From: Chryseobacterium gleum | GTDB lineage: Bacteria > Bacteroidota > Bacteroidia > Flavobacteriales_D > Sanyastnellaceae | Assembly: GCA_945878835.1 (NCBI GenBank) | Contig: CAMCUG010000022.1 | Span: 1-13,554 of the forward strand | Direction of reading: 5' to 3' | Length of the DNA stretch: 13,554 nucleotides | Shown: positions 1 to 7,340 of the stretch, piece by piece | How positions within the stretch are numbered: position 1 is the first letter of the stretch | Layout of the letters: each line of letters begins with the position of its first letter | Notes under the pieces: model-generated | Seen by the model: only the letters and a program-made list of their open reading frames with translations | Databases searched by the model: none | What the model was told of the DNA's origin: nothing | Translations under genes and position numbers: made by a program

Positions 1-800
1 AGAGGCTTGCTCTCATTCTGAATTTCGTTCATGTCAATGTTTTCATCGAAAAGATCAAGTGATTTTTTCTTCAGTCGAAAACTTTGCAAATGTGCATTGT
101 ATATGCGTACGGTATCACTTCCAACTAAAACATCTAAATAAATACAAAAATTATTCACTTCATTTTCAAACGGAACCTGCCCTTGATTGACAACCGGATA
201 ACTCGAAAAAATAACTAAGCCGAATCTACCTCCATCGGATAGAACATGGGTAGCTCTCTCCTGAACTGAGTATCCTTTTAGAATTTCATTCCTCGATTGT
301 TCCGATAGAAAATCACCTCCGTTCGTATTCCAATAGCATTCTTGCAAGCAAAGAACATTTGGCTTTACATTATGGATTTCATTTAGTATCGCATCTCTAT
401 TTCTTTTCGCATTCTCTCCGTCGTAATAACCCATGAGATGTGTGTTGTGCGTCATTACAGTCATCCCCAATTCTTCCGCTTTCTGCTCCTTCGACAAACT
501 AAAATTAAAAAAAGAGAGTAAATCTGGAAGTGAAAAAACAAAGCAAACACCAAAAGCTATAAGCCACTTCCATTCTTTTCGAAAGGCCATAAGAATAGCC
601 GTTAAAACAAAGACCAATAAAAGTGGTAAAAAAAACAAACCCAAAACGCTAAAGAACATAAACACATTTGGAGTGAAATGCGCCGAAATATATGACAACA
701 AATAAAATGAAATAACCACGAGGCTCAGAAGGCGAAAAACAAATCGCACCAACTTACTCCAATGACTCAACTTATTTATTTCTTGCGTCGGCGATTCCAT
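1..800 (-). CDS. Endonuclease/exonuclease/phosphatase family protein, membrane-anchored (3' end missing)
   Basis: The first 266 codons are present; the gene starts with ATG at 800-798 and runs off the left edge. The N-terminus is hydrophobic, with about three likely membrane segments (residues ~20-39, ~46-70, ~79-100). An EEP-fold (DNase I-like) domain follows from ~residue 112. Visible family motifs are THNTH with N119, CLQE with the metal-binding type glutamate E154, GRFGLVIFSSYP (191-202) and YNAHLQS with N235 and H237. The last catalytic Asp/His motifs lie outside the window. Family members hydrolyse phosphodiester or phosphomonoester bonds in nucleic acids, lipids or sugar phosphates, so the substrate cannot be told from this. 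The ATG overlaps the stop of the preceding rhomboid gene (TAATG), so translational coupling is likely. Similar genes follow mutL-rhomboid pairs in other flavobacteria as far as I recall. Confidence 0.88.
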   Translation of the reverse strand, partial: MESPTQEINKLSHWSKLVRFVFRLLSLVVISFYLLSYISAHFTPNVFMFFSVLGLFFLPLLLVFVLTAILMAFRKEWKWLIAFGVCFVFSLPDLLSFFNFSLSKEQKAEELGMTVMTHNTHLMGYYDGENAKRNRDAILNEIHNVKPNVLCLQECYWNTNGGDFLSEQSRNEILKGYSVQERATHVLSDGGRFGLVIFSSYPVVNQGQVPFENEVNNFCIYLDVLVGSDTVRIYNAHLQSFRLKKKSLDLFDENIDMNEIQNESKP

Positions 801-1621
801 TATTTCTCTTTATTTTGCTCTAGAAATTGTTTTTCTTTTGCTGATAGACTCTCAAATCCAGAACGCGAAATTTTATCTAAAATTGAGTTCAAATAATCTT
901 CTCTTAATCTACGCTCTGCATTGAACTCATCATCTGTTTGGAACCGTTTATTGCTTCGCTTAACTGTAAGTTTCGGTGAAGGTTTAAACCACGAGAATAT
1001 TTTTTCAATCCAATTCATTTCAACCCAATTATATTTTTCCGACACTGCCACTAACATTCCACCAAGCGCTCCGCCAATATGTGCAAACAGCGACAAGTTC
1101 CGAGCTTCGTAATTCGCAATGTCAATGACTTCCAAAAATAAAAAGACAGCGCATCCTAACCAAAAAGACAAGCCTCTTTCTCCATTCTTTCCAAAGTTGA
1201 AAAATAACCAACCCACCCATAGGGCGGTTATTCCCGAAGAAGCTCCAATGAGCGACACCTCCTTTTCAATGCATAAAAGAAAGGTTAATCCGCCCGCGGC
1301 GCCAGCTATCCAATATTTCAACGCATTAAATCCGGCATAACGTTCCTTCGACCAAAAAATCAAGAGCAACAGCAAGAGATAATTCCAAATGAAATGACTA
1401 ACCTCAGCATGAAAAAAACTATAAGTCAACCAAGTCCAAAACCAAGATACGGAATCACTTTTCGTCGAAAAACCAACGTAGGAATCAAATGCTGCAACAT
1501 CAACAGGGCCGACAGAATTAACTGAAAGTAGAACAACAACTAAACGCACTATACAACCAAATGCCAAAACCGCGCACAATAATTTCAATCCAATAGAAGT
1601 CGCGCGAAAACGATTTACCAT
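800..1621 (-). CDS. Rhomboid family intramembrane serine protease with C-terminal cytosolic extension
   Basis: This is an integral membrane protein expected to cut transmembrane substrates within the bilayer. Numbered from the ATG at 1621 (273 aa), it has the HxxxxHxxxN signature of the second helix (H71, H76, N80), the catalytic serine motif GASSG with S129, and the catalytic histidine in FAHIGG (H181), so the Ser-His dyad is intact. A hydrophilic tail (~205-273) ends in a helical segment with ERRLREDYLNSILDKIS and SLSAKEKQFL. This tail resembles the extension seen on many Bacteroidota rhomboids (DUF6576-like, from memory). An in-frame TTG at 1642 would add seven residues, but the first ATG at 1621 is preferred; it overlaps the end of the upstream rhomboid gene by 7 nt. 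The stop overlaps the ATG of the next gene. Substrates are unknown. Confidence 0.9.
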   Translation of the reverse strand: MVNRFRATSIGLKLLCAVLAFGCIVRLVVVLLSVNSVGPVDVAAFDSYVGFSTKSDSVSWFWTWLTYSFFHAEVSHFIWNYLLLLLLIFWSKERYAGFNALKYWIAGAAGGLTFLLCIEKEVSLIGASSGITALWVGWLFFNFGKNGERGLSFWLGCAVFLFLEVIDIANYEARNLSLFAHIGGALGGMLVAVSEKYNWVEMNWIEKIFSWFKPSPKLTVKRSNKRFQTDDEFNAERRLREDYLNSILDKISRSGFESLSAKEKQFLEQNKEK

Positions 1622-2319
1622 ACTTTCGAATTTTTCTGCCAATACTTTAACAGAAGATAACCGAATAGCATACCACCTAAATGCGCATAATGCGCCACAT
1701 TGTCGCCAGTAGTTTGACGCATCGCTAAATAGAATTCAATGGCACCATAGATCATGACGAAATATTTCGCTTTAAGTGGAATAGGTGGGAACAACAACAT
1801 TAATTCTGTATTCGGGAATAACATTCCGAATCCCAACAAGACACCGAATACAGCACCTGAAGCACCTACTACGCCCATATTTATGGCGGAATACAATTCA
1901 ACCATTTGAGCTTTGTAGGCCCTTCCTTCTTCCAAACCAGTAATCATTACCTGATAAATTTCTTTATCAGAAAGGACTTGCATCATCTTCTGAATTTCCA
2001 AATAACTCACGCCCATGTGCAAAAAGAAAGCACCTACTCCGCAGGTCATGTAGTAGATAATAAATTTCTTCGTACCCCAATAATTCTCTAATGCCGTTCC
2101 AAATAAATACAAGGCGTACATGTTAAAAAATATGTGCGTGAAGTCATATTGCGAATGCATGAACATATGCGTAACAATCTGCCATGGACGGAAATTCGGA
2201 CTCGAAAAATAGTAGCCGGTTAAAGCATCGTTCAATCCAGGAACAACGAAACAGGCTAAGTAAATAAGAACATTGATAATTATTATGTTCTTAACGGCAG
2301 GAGTCAAATTCATTCTCAT
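1615..2319 (-). CDS. Rhomboid family intramembrane serine protease
   Basis: This is a compact 234-aa rhomboid of the basic six-helix type with almost no soluble tail. The His-rich helix-2 region has H51, H55, H62 and N66, where H62 and N66 fit the HxxxN part of the signature. The catalytic serine is S154 in VGASGAVFG and the histidine is H213 in AHLGGMLFG. A hydrophilic stretch of about 45 residues (~105-148) lies between membrane segments, just before the catalytic serine helix, and would form a large loop. ATG codons at 2319 and 2313 are both possible starts; they differ by two residues. The gene starts 6 nt after the mutL stop and overlaps the next rhomboid gene, so this is a tandem pair, probably an old duplication that has diverged strongly. 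Substrate unknown. Confidence 0.92.
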   Translation of the reverse strand: MRMNLTPAVKNIIIINVLIYLACFVVPGLNDALTGYYFSSPNFRPWQIVTHMFMHSQYDFTHIFFNMYALYLFGTALENYWGTKKFIIYYMTCGVGAFFLHMGVSYLEIQKMMQVLSDKEIYQVMITGLEEGRAYKAQMVELYSAINMGVVGASGAVFGVLLGFGMLFPNTELMLLFPPIPLKAKYFVMIYGAIEFYLAMRQTTGDNVAHYAHLGGMLFGYLLLKYWQKNSKVW

Positions 2320-2325
2320 AGTGCT

Positions 2326-4107
2326 TTATTTTCCTAATTGATCTTCTAAATAATCTATTCCAAATGTTAAGGCAATGGACTTTCCATCAGGTGCGAAATT
2401 TTTGTTCTCACATGCATTCCAACGAACCAGCATATCTAGCATCTCTGGCACCGTTAACATTTGACCTTTCCTCACAGACAATCTGCGCGTATAATCCTTC
2501 AATAAATTCATTCGCAAATCCGGTCCTTCAATGCCCATTCTTAAACTCTCTAAAACCAATTCAATAAAATTCAAAGCCGCCTGTTCATCAAGGCTTTCAG
2601 GAGCTGCAATAATCTCAGGCTCCCCTTCCAAATTCAACTCAACTCCGAACGAGGCCAATAATACATCGTGATCTTGAAGCAAGGATATGTCCTTTGGTTG
2701 AACATGCAATTGAATGGGGAATAACAACTGTTGTGCAACAAATGAATGACTATTCTGATTCGAATGTTCTTCAAACAACACCTGCCAATGTAGGCGAGTT
2801 TGATGAAACATCTTTAACTCAGAATTTATTTCGCAGCCAACAATAACTCTTCCTATTTGAAAGGGCGCTCCACCTTCCCAATCACCTGAATCGAAACCAA
2901 GCTGCTCTTGTTGAACTTCAATTTCCTTCTCGAATCCGTATCCAGCTTGCGCAAATTGCTCCATCCAATTGCGTGACTTCTGTTGCCAAGAATCCGACTT
3001 TTGAAATGGATTGAAATCGTGATCCACATCTACCTGAGGAATGCGCACAGACCCCGGACTCGCTTGTGTCAATGGAATATTTTCTTGCTCGAAATCGAGC
3101 GAAGGTGCAACCTGATTTTTTCCCAATCCCCTTCTCACAGCGGCATGCAACAAGGCGTGAATGCTACGTTCATCTTGAAACTTAATTTCAGTCTTCGTCG
3201 GATGAATATTAATATCTATGGATGAGGGAGGAACGTCTAGAGCAATTAAATAAAAAGGGAAACTTCCTGAAGGAAGAATTTGATCGTAAGCCTGCTGAAC
3301 CGCATGATTCAAAAAAGGACTTTTAATAAAGCGTTGATTCACAAAAAAATATTGATCTCCTCGTGTTCGCTTCGCTATCTCGGGTCTCCCAACAAAACCA
3401 GAAATACGAACAATCTCTGTGTCTTCATCTAACTGAATAAGCTGATCGTTGTATTTACTTCCAAAAACATGAACCAATCGCTGTTTCAAATTTGATTTAG
3501 GCAAATCGAAAACAACATTTCCATTGTGCGTGAGAACAAAATGAACATCGGGATGTGTAAGAGCTACGCGTTCAAATTCATCAATAATATGCCGAAATTC
3601 AATCGCATCGGTTTTCAAAAAATATCGTCGCGCGGGTATGTTGAAGAATAAATTTCGAACTGAAAAAACGGATCCTTTCGCCGCTTCAACAGATTCATTG
3701 GCCAACAACTTTCCGCCTTCAATTTCAATACGTACGCCTTTCTCGTCCTCTTCACGCTTGGTTATCAATTCAACCTGCGCAACAGAAGCAATACTTGCCA
3801 AGGCCTCACCACGAAATCCTTTTGTAGTAATATTAAAAAGATCTTCTGCTTTGCGAATTTTTGAAGTTGCATGACGCTCAAAACAAAGCTGCGCATCTAC
3901 TTCACTCATTCCTTTTCCATCATCAACCACTTGAATGAGCGTCTTTCCGGAATCTTTTATCACAACACGCACTTGAGTCGCTTCAGCGTCCACAGCATTC
4001 TCAACCAACTCCTTCACAACAGAAGAAGGACGCTGAACCACTTCTCCAGCAGCAATTTGATTGGAAACTTGATCAGACAGAAATTGTATGACACCCGAAC
4101 TATTCAT
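2326..4107 (-). CDS. mutL: DNA mismatch repair protein MutL
   Basis: MutL couples MutS mismatch recognition to strand removal. The N-terminal GHKL ATPase is complete: KELVEN with E33 and N37, the DDGKGM nucleotide loop (62-67), ERHATSKI (77-84) and GFRGEAL (97-103). It is followed by the transducer domain to ~330 (VNQRFIKSP, SSIDINIHPTKTEIKF). A variable Q/E-rich linker (~335-415) leads to the C-terminal dimerisation domain. QQLLFP (459-464) fits the Qxx[LI]xP beta-clamp binding motif. The endonuclease motif DQHA(x)2E(x)4E is not intact: the aligned stretch at 435-446 begins HQTR and has Trp (W441) where the first Glu should be. The length of 593 aa is normal for the family. The gap from ispH is 51 nt, and the rhomboid gene follows after 6 nt. 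Confidence 0.97.
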   Translation of the reverse strand: MNSSGVIQFLSDQVSNQIAAGEVVQRPSSVVKELVENAVDAEATQVRVVIKDSGKTLIQVVDDGKGMSEVDAQLCFERHATSKIRKAEDLFNITTKGFRGEALASIASVAQVELITKREEDEKGVRIEIEGGKLLANESVEAAKGSVFSVRNLFFNIPARRYFLKTDAIEFRHIIDEFERVALTHPDVHFVLTHNGNVVFDLPKSNLKQRLVHVFGSKYNDQLIQLDEDTEIVRISGFVGRPEIAKRTRGDQYFFVNQRFIKSPFLNHAVQQAYDQILPSGSFPFYLIALDVPPSSIDINIHPTKTEIKFQDERSIHALLHAAVRRGLGKNQVAPSLDFEQENIPLTQASPGSVRIPQVDVDHDFNPFQKSDSWQQKSRNWMEQFAQAGYGFEKEIEVQQEQLGFDSGDWEGGAPFQIGRVIVGCEINSELKMFHQTRLHWQVLFEEHSNQNSHSFVAQQLLFPIQLHVQPKDISLLQDHDVLLASFGVELNLEGEPEIIAAPESLDEQAALNFIELVLESLRMGIEGPDLRMNLLKDYTRRLSVRKGQMLTVPEMLDMLVRWNACENKNFAPDGKSIALTFGIDYLEDQLGK

Positions 4108-4111
4108 CTTT

Positions 4112-4119
4112 CAAATTTA
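4112..4119 (-). promoter_or_regulatory. Possible Bacteroidota -7 box before mutL
   Basis: The minus strand reads TAAATTTG, an exact match to TAnnTTTG, in the only sizeable gap of the minus-strand run. No TTTG-like -33 element sits about 19 nt upstream. The box ends four bases before the mutL ATG, so a transcript from it would be essentially leaderless. It could give mutL and the genes after it their own promoter, or be a chance match in AT-rich DNA. Confidence 0.25.
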
Positions 4120-4158
4120 CAACAGAACGCACCGAATGAGTGCCTCGAATTATTCACT

Positions 4159-5367
4159 TTATATGCGCCCTTCCAAGACGGCTTCTATAGACTCGGATTC
4201 CCCACGCCAATCGACAATTTTTTGAATAACAAGATCAACAGTTCTGTCTGGACAAGACGCGCCACTGGTTACGATTAGCTTTAAATTTTCTTCAAAAAGA
4301 AGGGAAGGAACAATCTCCTCTTCCTTCAAATTTGAATAATTGAAAACTATTGCTTTCCGTCTCGAAACAAGATCATCCACATTTCGCACAAAATAAACCG
4401 ACATCTTCTCGCCCAAAATCGTGGCAATTTGTATCGTGTTTGAAGAATTGAAACCACCCACCACTATGGCCAACTGCGCTCCACTTTCCAGCACTCCCAA
4501 TGTTGCATTCTGATTGTCGTTGGTCGCGTAACAAAGTGTGTCGCGTGTGTCGGTAGTCGCATCTTCCCCATACATTTCAACAACAACATCTCTCAGATAT
4601 GCTGCTATTTCTTGCGTCTCCGTCGCGAGCATTGTGGTTTGATTCACCACTCCAATTTTTTGCAAATCCCTTGAAACCGAAAAGTCCTTTGAATATTTAT
4701 TCGCGAAATCTATTTCAAACTGCTCTTCGCTCAATTCTCTACGGATGTATTTAGCCAGCAATTCAGCTTCCTTCTTGTTTCGAACAACAACAACGGGACC
4801 TGTTTCTGCTGCATGCGAAAACGTCGCGCGCGTTTCTTCATGCAAATACTTTCCATGAACAACGAGAGTATAGCCGCGATTTCCTAACTCCGCAGAGCGC
4901 TTCCAAACCTTTTCAACGAACGGACAAGTTGTATTGTATCTTTCAAGATGCACACCCAACTGAGCCAATTCTGCGGCCATTTCAACGGTCGTTCCGAAAG
5001 CGGGTGTTATGACAATATCTTCTGCATTCAAAGTTGAAAAATCAATCAATCTATTCCCCTGATTATCCACTAAAAATTGAATTCCTTCCGCCAATAAATC
5101 TTCATTTATCTGAGGGTTATGTATCATTTCACCCAAAAGAAAAATTCGTTTATCCGGATTTTCAACAACTGCTCGGAAGGCTATTTCGATAGCATTTTCC
5201 ACACCGTAACAAAATCCAAAATGACGAGGTATTACGATTTCTGTTTTTCCAATTTTGAAGACAAAAGGTGAATGATCCTTCTTGCGTGGATCGTTTACTT
5301 TGCGAATTTCTTTTATTCGTCCAAGAATTGTCGATCTATAGTGCTCTGGAACCTCGAATTTCTTCAT
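4159..5367 (-). CDS. ispH: 4-hydroxy-3-methylbut-2-enyl diphosphate reductase (IspH/LytB), long form
   Basis: IspH is a cytosolic 4Fe-4S enzyme that converts HMBPP to IPP and DMAPP, the last step of the MEP pathway. The three cluster cysteines are seen at C53 (FCYGVENAI), C148 (NTTCPFVEKVW) and C279 (DTLCYATNDNQ). Substrate-binding residues are H83 (MIHNP), H176 and E178 (KYLHEETRAT), T244/T245 (NQTTML), the GGFNSSNT loop (305-311) and S371 (SGASCP). At 402 aa it is much longer than the ~310-residue E. coli type. Its HGKYxHEETxAT, NQTTML, VGGxNSSNT and SGASxPD signatures match the cyanobacterial/plastid-type form as I remember it. The ATG lies one base after the stop of the preceding small secreted-protein gene, which implies coupling. 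C372 is an extra cysteine beside the active site. Confidence 0.96.
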   Translation of the reverse strand: MKKFEVPEHYRSTILGRIKEIRKVNDPRKKDHSPFVFKIGKTEIVIPRHFGFCYGVENAIEIAFRAVVENPDKRIFLLGEMIHNPQINEDLLAEGIQFLVDNQGNRLIDFSTLNAEDIVITPAFGTTVEMAAELAQLGVHLERYNTTCPFVEKVWKRSAELGNRGYTLVVHGKYLHEETRATFSHAAETGPVVVVRNKKEAELLAKYIRRELSEEQFEIDFANKYSKDFSVSRDLQKIGVVNQTTMLATETQEIAAYLRDVVVEMYGEDATTDTRDTLCYATNDNQNATLGVLESGAQLAIVVGGFNSSNTIQIATILGEKMSVYFVRNVDDLVSRRKAIVFNYSNLKEEEIVPSLLFEENLKLIVTSGASCPDRTVDLVIQKIVDWRGESESIEAVLEGRI

Positions 5368-5368
5368 T

Positions 5369-5917
5369 CTAATTTAATTTCTGCGGTGATAACAATGCGT
5401 GTGACTTATAGTTCAACCACATCTGATTATCAAATTCGATTAACTCGCCTTTTCTATTTGCTCGAAGCAACGCCTTAAAAATTCTATTCTTCGAATACAA
5501 TTCTGAATGTTCTACCACGAACAAAAATGTTTTCAATCCTGCCAAACGCTGAACTTCAGGCTTTACTTTACTTTCATGCTTTAACGCATAAAGGACATTG
5601 CCAAACAAATAACCTAGCATCAGATCCTCTGTAAAAAAATATTCTGAATAAGGTCCTACTTCAACATTTACTTTAAAATTTGGATTCTTTGTGACCCACT
5701 CCATTACAAAAATACTTGCCGAGCTTCGCTCTATCAACTGCTCTGTTGGAGGTGTCGAAGTCAACCACTCCAAAAGATTTAAAACAACCTTTTCATTTTC
5801 AGCAAATGCATCCAAATTTTCCCACTTTTCTTCCGAATTAAAACTCGGGCATTTCCGATACTCCTGACTCCAAAGGGTGAGCGGCATAAAACAAAGTAGA
5901 AAAATCAGTTGCTTCAT
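5369..5917 (-). CDS. Secreted protein of unknown function
   Basis: I do not recognise a family in this 182-aa protein. It starts with a clear Sec signal peptide (one Lys, then a hydrophobic core at residues 4-15) and probable signal peptidase I cleavage after S17 (LWS-QE). No lipobox is present. The mature part has a single cysteine (C23), is rich in aromatic and charged residues, looks mostly helical, and has no obvious catalytic motif or repeat. Its ATG overlaps the saccharopine dehydrogenase stop (ATGA), and its TAG is one base from the ispH ATG, so it is translationally locked between two metabolic genes. The tight packing and clean signal peptide make it a real gene. It is expected in the periplasm. 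Confidence 0.82.
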   Translation of the reverse strand: MKQLIFLLCFMPLTLWSQEYRKCPSFNSEEKWENLDAFAENEKVVLNLLEWLTSTPPTEQLIERSSASIFVMEWVTKNPNFKVNVEVGPYSEYFFTEDLMLGYLFGNVLYALKHESKVKPEVQRLAGLKTFLFVVEHSELYSKNRIFKALLRANRKGELIEFDNQMWLNYKSHALLSPQKLN

Positions 5918-7224
5918 ACTTCTTCAACAGTTTCAACAAATGAAATTCCGATATTCTTTAAATCGTTCAGCAAGGGTTCATAGAATTCTCGAAGTACAGG
6001 AATTTGTACTCCTCTCGATGAAAAATCTCCGTTGAATAACCGTTCAACAGCAAAAGCAATAGGCATACCCACTGTCTTCGACATTGCTGTTTTAAATTCA
6101 TCATCACCCTCCAAAACCATGGATGAGTTCAGCATAAAATTCTTTCCATTCAGCGAATATCCAAATTTATGAACCATTACAATCATGTCCCGATCGCCTT
6201 TCTTCAACACCCATTTCTTCTCGAGTAATTGTTGCAAATGCTGAGCGCATGTTTGTTCCATATTCAACAGAGATTCATTATTAAAAATACCAATCTCATT
6301 AAGCATTGCAGCTATTTCCTGACTTTCATTTTTTATGTTGAAGTTGACACCCAATAACGATTGAGATAAGTCGGACCATGTTGAAAAAGATCCAGCGGGA
6401 ATTTTCGTGTCGTCGTTCGTGAATCCATTCTTAACTAAAAAAGCCCAACCTCTGCAATATCCTTGCTTTCTCAGTGTGCCCCTTACTAATTTTTGAACTT
6501 TTTCTAATCCGTATAATTCCAAATAATGAATAGAATTTCTATTGGCATAAGCATCATATCGAACGCCGTCACAAGCAACGATTGTATCGACCTCATCGAA
6601 TAAATTGTAATAAGGAACCATTCGAAGTTTGTTGTCATCTCTGTACATCGCGTGTCCTGAGCTGCCTGCTAGAATGATGTTTCTTGGATTCCATGAAATT
6701 TTATATCCCCAAAGATTATCATCACTTTCTGGCGCAACTAGTCCACCGGTGTATGATTCGAATGAAGTAATTTCAGCACCTTTTTCTTTCAAACGATGAA
6801 TAATTTCCATAGCTGAAATATGATCTATTCCAGGATCAACACCCATTTCATTTAACACTAAAACACCCTCTTGCACAGCACGATCATGCATCGCATTTAC
6901 CTCAGGATTCACATAACTTGGGGTAAAAACGTGAACATGAAAATTAATGCAATCACGAACAACTTCCGCATGCATAAAGGCTGGAAGCATAGATATAACA
7001 AGCGATGAATGAGCGATTAATTTGTGTCGAAACTTGGTGTCGCTCGCATCACCTGCGATAAATTCCACTTGCTCCAAATCACCATATTCTTCAATCCAAT
7101 GTGCAACATTCGTGTCTGCGACAACAACATTCCACTTTCCAGATATGGCTCCTTCAACCAAAAAAGAAACCAAATGGCGTGCGCTCCTTCCAGCGCCGAA
7201 CAGTATAATTTTCTTTATTTCCAT
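5914..7224 (-). CDS. Saccharopine dehydrogenase family protein (LYS9/lysine-catabolism type)
   Basis: This is a cytosolic dehydrogenase of the saccharopine reductase family (glutamate-forming branch), which interconverts saccharopine with glutamate and 2-aminoadipate semialdehyde. In Bacteroidota this more likely serves lysine degradation, since lysine is normally made through diaminopimelate. Numbered from the ATG at 7224 (436 aa), there is an N-terminal Rossmann fold with GAGRSA (10-15) and an Asp at the end of strand 2 (D37), which hints at NAD rather than NADP. Family motifs follow: SMLPAFMH (78-85), TPSYVNPE (101-108), NEMGVDPGIDH (125-135) and a YTGGLVAPES substrate region (158-167). 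Length fits LYS9 (~446 aa). A TTG at 7233 would add three residues but overlaps a possible -7 box. It is the first gene of the minus-strand run and overlaps the next gene by four bases. Confidence 0.9.
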   Translation of the reverse strand: MEIKKIILFGAGRSARHLVSFLVEGAISGKWNVVVADTNVAHWIEEYGDLEQVEFIAGDASDTKFRHKLIAHSSLVISMLPAFMHAEVVRDCINFHVHVFTPSYVNPEVNAMHDRAVQEGVLVLNEMGVDPGIDHISAMEIIHRLKEKGAEITSFESYTGGLVAPESDDNLWGYKISWNPRNIILAGSSGHAMYRDDNKLRMVPYYNLFDEVDTIVACDGVRYDAYANRNSIHYLELYGLEKVQKLVRGTLRKQGYCRGWAFLVKNGFTNDDTKIPAGSFSTWSDLSQSLLGVNFNIKNESQEIAAMLNEIGIFNNESLLNMEQTCAQHLQQLLEKKWVLKKGDRDMIVMVHKFGYSLNGKNFMLNSSMVLEGDDEFKTAMSKTVGMPIAFAVERLFNGDFSSRGVQIPVLREFYEPLLNDLKNIGISFVETVEEV

Positions 7225-7230
7225 CGAAAA

Positions 7231-7238
7231 CAAAGTTA
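7231..7238 (-). promoter_or_regulatory. Possible -7 box for the minus-strand gene run
   Basis: The minus strand reads TAACTTTG, an exact TAnnTTTG match. It ends six bases before the ATG at 7224, so the transcript would be leaderless or nearly so. I see no matching TTTG -33 element at the usual distance, so this is tentative. A promoter somewhere in the divergent region must drive the run, because the neighbouring gene points the other way. Confidence 0.3.
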
Positions 7239-7288
7239 GCTAATACACTTAGCATCTGTTTCCTTACACTTTATTTTTTGGCATAAAA

Positions 7289-7319
7289 TTTCATACAGGT
7301 AAAAACATAACTAAATTTA
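7289..7319 (+). promoter_or_regulatory. Candidate promoter of the DUF4476-CsgG-LPP20 cluster
   Basis: TTTC at 7289-7292, a 19-nt spacer, then TAAATTTA at 7312-7319 resembles the Bacteroidota promoter TTTG-N19-TAnnTTTG with one mismatch in each box. Transcription would start near 7326 and leave a leader of about 15 nt before the ATG at 7341. It lies in the 116-bp divergent region (7225-7340), in which I see no small gene or clear hairpin. Confidence 0.35.
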
Positions 7320-7340
7320 CGCATCTACAACTTAGTAAGA

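Noticed and set aside
433..705. Plus-strand open frame of 90 codons
   Set aside because: It is antisense to the membrane segments of the EEP-fold gene, which has clear family motifs. The Lys-rich product is the mirror of Phe/Leu-rich codons.
1621..1642. Longer rhomboid start at 1642
   Set aside because: The codon at 1642 is TTG. The first ATG, at 1621, gives a complete rhomboid N-terminus with a 7-nt overlap, so it was preferred.
4123..4142. Possible hairpin in the ispH-mutL gap (GCAC...GTGC)
   Set aside because: Only about four pairs with a seven-base loop and no T-tract; not a credible terminator or attenuator.
3871..4278. Plus-strand open frame of 135 codons over mutL and ispH
   Set aside because: It crosses the oppositely oriented mutL start and ispH end, shows no recognisable domain, and its composition is that of a shadow frame.
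7224..7233. Longer saccharopine dehydrogenase start at 7233
   Set aside because: That codon is TTG and overlaps the possible -7 box TAACTTTG. The ATG at 7224 starts two residues before the Rossmann beta-strand region and fits the family.
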